64,000 nt of DNA from Megalobrama amblycephala (lineage: Eukaryota > Chordata > Actinopteri > Cypriniformes > Xenocyprididae). Numbering within the stretch: position 1 is the first letter of the stretch; the number at the start of each line of letters is the position of its first letter. Location of the stretch: assembly GCF_018812025.1 (NCBI RefSeq), contig NC_063066.1, positions 13,144,882 to 13,208,881 on the forward strand, in the 5' to 3' direction. The notes below the pieces were generated by a model. It did no database searches. It was given only the letters and a program-made list of their open reading frames with translations, and was not told where the DNA came from. Made by a program: the position numbers and the translations under genes. Below, piece after piece: positions 60,781 to 64,000 of the stretch.

Positions 60781-62047
60781 ACAGTGTTGGGGAAAACTAC
60801 TTTAAAAAGTAATGCTTTACAATATTCTGTTACTCCCTAAAAAACTAACTAATTGCAGTAATTAGTTACTTTTCATGGAAAGTAATGTGTTGTTACTTTT
60901 GGTTAACTTTTTCTCACCTTGGCTGTGCTTGCTTGTTTGTTTAAAGGTGCCCTGGAACTTTTTTTTTAAAAGATGTAATATAAGTCTAAGGTGTCCCCTG
61001 AATGTGTCTGTGACGTTTCAGCTCAAAATACCCCATAGATTTTTTTAAATTCATTTTTTTAACGGCCTATTTTGGGGCATAATTAGAAATGAGCCGATTC
61101 AGGGTGTGTGGCCCTTTAAATCTCGTGCTCCACGCCCACGGAGCTCACGCTTGCCTTAAACAACATAAAAAAAGTTCAAACAGCTAATATAACCCTCAAA
61201 ATGGATCTTTACAAAGTGTTCGTCATGCAGCATGTCTAATCGCGTAAGTACAGTGTTTATTTTGATGTTTGAGGCTATGCTCCGTGGCTAACGGCTAATG
61301 CTACACTGTTGGAGAGATTTATAAAGAATGAAGTTGTGTTTATGAATTATACAGACTGCAAGTGTTTAAAAATGAAAATAGCGACGGCTCTTGTCTCCGT
61401 GAATACAGTAAGAAACGATGGTAACTTAAACCACATGTAACAGTACATTAGCAACATGCTAACTAAACATTTAGAAAGACAATTTACAAATATCACTAAA
61501 AATATCATGTTATAATGAATCATGTCAGTTATTATTGCTCCATCTGCCATTTTTTGCTATTGTCCTTGCTTGCTTACATAGTCTGTTGATTCAGCTGTGC
61601 ACATCCAGACGTTCTGCCCTTGTCTAATGCCTTTCATAATGTTGGGAACATGGGCTGACATATGCAAATATTGGGGGCGTACACCCCGACTGTTACGTAA
61701 CAGTCGGTGTTATGTTGAGATTCGCCTGTTCTTCGGAGGTCTTTTAAACAAATGAGATTTATATGAGAAGGAGGAAACAATGGAGTTTGAGACTCAGTGT
61801 ATGTCTTTTCCATGTACTGAACTCTTGTTATTTAACTATGCCGAGGTAAATTCAATTTTTGAATCTAGGGCACCTTTAATAATAATAACTTTTTTTTTTT
61901 TTTTGGCAAATGTTAAGTCCCTTTCACACCAAAAGTGAAATTAATAAGCCTTAGACTGAAGGAAATGCACATTCACACATTCATTTTGTTGTAAATGTAA
62001 AAGTAATGCATTACTTCTAGTTACTTGAAAAAAGTAATCTGATTACC
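60781..62047. mobile_element. 'aagtaatgc/gttac' element split by a TTAA-type insertion
   Basis: The left piece acagtgttggggaaaactac...aaaaagtaatgctttacaat and the right piece aaaagtaatgcattacttct...gaaaaaagtaatctgattac are parts of one dispersed repeat, separated by 60941-61879. Confidence 0.6.
60941..61879. mobile_element. TTAA-type non-autonomous element, fuller copy
   Basis: Starts ttaaaggtgccctgga and ends tctagggcacctttaa, inverted ends including TTAA. Contains the 22-bp palindrome at 61686-61707. Its right two-thirds match 7890-8536. No transposase frame; mobilised in trans if at all. Confidence 0.82.
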
Positions 62048-63509
62048 TTCCAAACTGCATGAAAAGTTTCTTTGCTCAGTTAAAACTTTTGTGGTATCTG
62101 CCAGGAGTTATTGAACAGCAATAAAGCACACGAGACAGGAGTAGCAATCTTCATCCATCTCGTTTCTTCTGTTCTCCACACACATTACGTCATAATACAA
62201 CAGTTAAAACTTCCTTTTCGGTCCATAACACAATTCAGTCATGAACACAACAACTTTTTTCTTTTTCTTTTCTACTAACCCGTTTCACTGCTGTACATAG
62301 GATTTATAGGTTGCTGTGGCGAAGTTTTGGGATGAATAAATAACCTTATACAAAAAGTATGTTTGCCTGCGGGCATTAAATGGAGGTCTTATTCCTTATG
62401 TAAAAGCAGACATGATGCAGAAACCAAGAGATGTATCACAAATCAGCACTTTGCAGTTTTCAAAATGTACTGGATAATACTAATGAATGTATGTTCATTT
62501 ATTTGTGTGGCATGGGACAGCTTATTAATCACGTGGGACAGATTTTAATCACTTACGTGTCAATTTGTTCCTAGTTTAACCAACTAAGCAAATTCAAATT
62601 CTATGAGCACACAAAACTGCTCATCACACTGATGACCCAATTTAACCTGTTCACTGTGCTATATACAGCACGAACACCTGAGACAGAGCGTATAGTACAT
62701 CCTCTTCCCTGGATGGGATGTGGAAGTAAATGTGCATGTGCAAACAAACAAATGTGCACATACACAGGGATGCCAACCTGAGTACATTGAAAAGAGTCAT
62801 GCATACATATTTCAAACAAAGTCTGTTCCTAAAAATGGAGTATAGATGAAACGGTCCCTGAACTAATCAAAAGATAAATATTTGTAACGGCAGTAACAGA
62901 ATGAATAAGTGTCTCTCTTTTATCTGCCGTATACCTATGTTTTGTATGCAGCTATTTTTGTATGCCCCTATTTTAGCCTTTGTTTTTGCAATAGTGAATT
63001 ATAAGATCTTATAGATTTAATAGAACTTGATTTATTTAGAATTTCTGGCATAATTGTCCAACCCCATATAACGTATGTGCCAGAAGCTCAGATTTTTACA
63101 GATCACACAACTATTAAATATAATTAATCATTTCTAAATATGGTTTACAAGTTGTGCAAAGACAGACTGGGCAATTTACTCTACCATGCTTATTCAATAT
63201 GGTGTTTTGTAGACTGGCATCCTAAAGCACTTTTTCACAGTAGTCATGTTGTTGTAAGTATGGAGCAGATGTCTGTGAGATAGTATAACCAACTGAAACT
63301 GATGCATCATTAGTATTAGGTCAAGTGAAGTTCTAGCAGTTTTAGCACTTTTTTTGGGGGATGGAAACTAAAATCAATGTATGGTCTGCTTCTAGATATT
63401 TTTACATACACAACTGTTGGACTTGATATACATCATTTCTAATTCACCTGTTAATTCACAATCATACAACACAATCTAAAACACATACACACAGTATCAG
63501 TTAACGCAA
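62048..63509. other. Intergenic DNA, nothing recognised
   Basis: Short open frames at 62363-62819 on both strands have no similarity. No repeats identified with confidence. Confidence 0.4.
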
Positions 63510-63765
63510 TGCTATCTCACAACCAATTCTTACGTATTTTACGAAGTTGTTAATTTGTACGAATTCATACGATTTGTCTAAACCCCAGTGACGGGTAGGT
63601 TTTGGGGCAGGGTTAAGGATAGGTCATTCGTATGAATGCATATGAATTTGGCAACTCGTAAAATACATACGATTTAGCACAAAAACATACTAATTCATAC
63701 GAGTGAGGTTGTACAAATTTGTACGAATTAGCCACCTTGTAAAACACATACAATTTGCGGTGAGA
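63510..63765. mobile_element. 'cgtatgaattcatacga' repeat
   Basis: Repeated, partly palindromic tacgaattcatacgatttg, cgtatgaatgcatatgaatt, taattcatacgag and ttgtacgaattagccac motifs around a ggtaggttttggggcagggt centre; a dispersed inverted-repeat element type. Confidence 0.55.
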
Positions 63766-63830
63766 TCGGGTTGGTTAATCAGTTATCATTTAGCAATTTG
63801 ATTGAAACAGACACAAATGAGTAAAATAAT

Positions 63831-64000
63831 AGCACAACTATTTCAATATTGAAAATGATAATAAATGTTTCTTGAGCACCAAATCAGCATATTAGAATGA
63901 TTTCATATTAGAATGATCATGTGACTCCGAAGACTGGATTAATGGCTGCTAAAACTTCCGCTTTGCTATCGTAAAAAAGTGTCATTTTAAATTGTAATAA
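63831..64000. mobile_element. Mariner-like element, cut by the window edge
   Basis: agcacaactatttcaatatt, accaaatcagcatattagaa, gtgactccgaagactggatt and cattttaaattgtaataa follow the order of 37489-37665. The rest lies past the window. Confidence 0.7.

Overview
The window looks like AT-rich nuclear DNA from a cypriniform (carp- or zebrafish-like) teleost. It has one clear coding exon, dense short inverted-repeat DNA transposons of types abundant in cyprinids, and long (TA)n, (GATA)n/(TATC)n and (CA)n microsatellites. I found no bacterial-type operon, CRISPR array, tRNA or rRNA gene. No tRNA-derived SINE of the zebrafish DANA type was noticed, so the species is left open.

The only host gene I can support is the 3' end of a delta-1 protocadherin, best matched to protocadherin-1 (pcdh1), on the + strand. 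Bases 1-20810 are then the upstream intron, which has no recognisable coding exon. Bases 20811-21220 are the last coding exon (136 residues of cytoplasmic tail, ending in REIYL). A 3' UTR of about 4.4 kb probably follows, with the most distal good poly(A) signal at 25571. Everything after about 25.6 kb looks intergenic.

Transposon remains make up much of the rest. The most complete is a Tc1-type element at 46814-48427. It has TA target duplications, an IR/DR end structure with both repeat pairs exactly 183 bp apart, and a DD34E transposase broken by one stop codon and one frameshift. A Ty3/Gypsy-type integrase relic (DX35E, one stop) lies at 41541-42340. Many elements are nested. The clearest stack is 10345-11580, where a host repeat carries two separate insertions, each with an 8-bp target duplication. 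Other nests are at 7129-7860, 26854-27729, 29645-30760, 43991-44860, 51195-52080, 57404-58456 and 60781-62047.

Stretches free of recognised repeats that could hold cis-regulatory DNA include 17330-17890 in the intron and 28320-29000, 39420-39905, 45200-45780 and 60180-60780 downstream. The most unusual arrangement is a diverged direct duplication (38440-38785 and 40020-40390) bracketing the 39.4-39.9 kb block. I see no convincing new gene system. The best leads are that duplication, a perfect 70-bp-arm palindrome at 15523-15691, and a 22-bp palindrome with core TTACGTAA kept in two transposon copies 53 kb apart.
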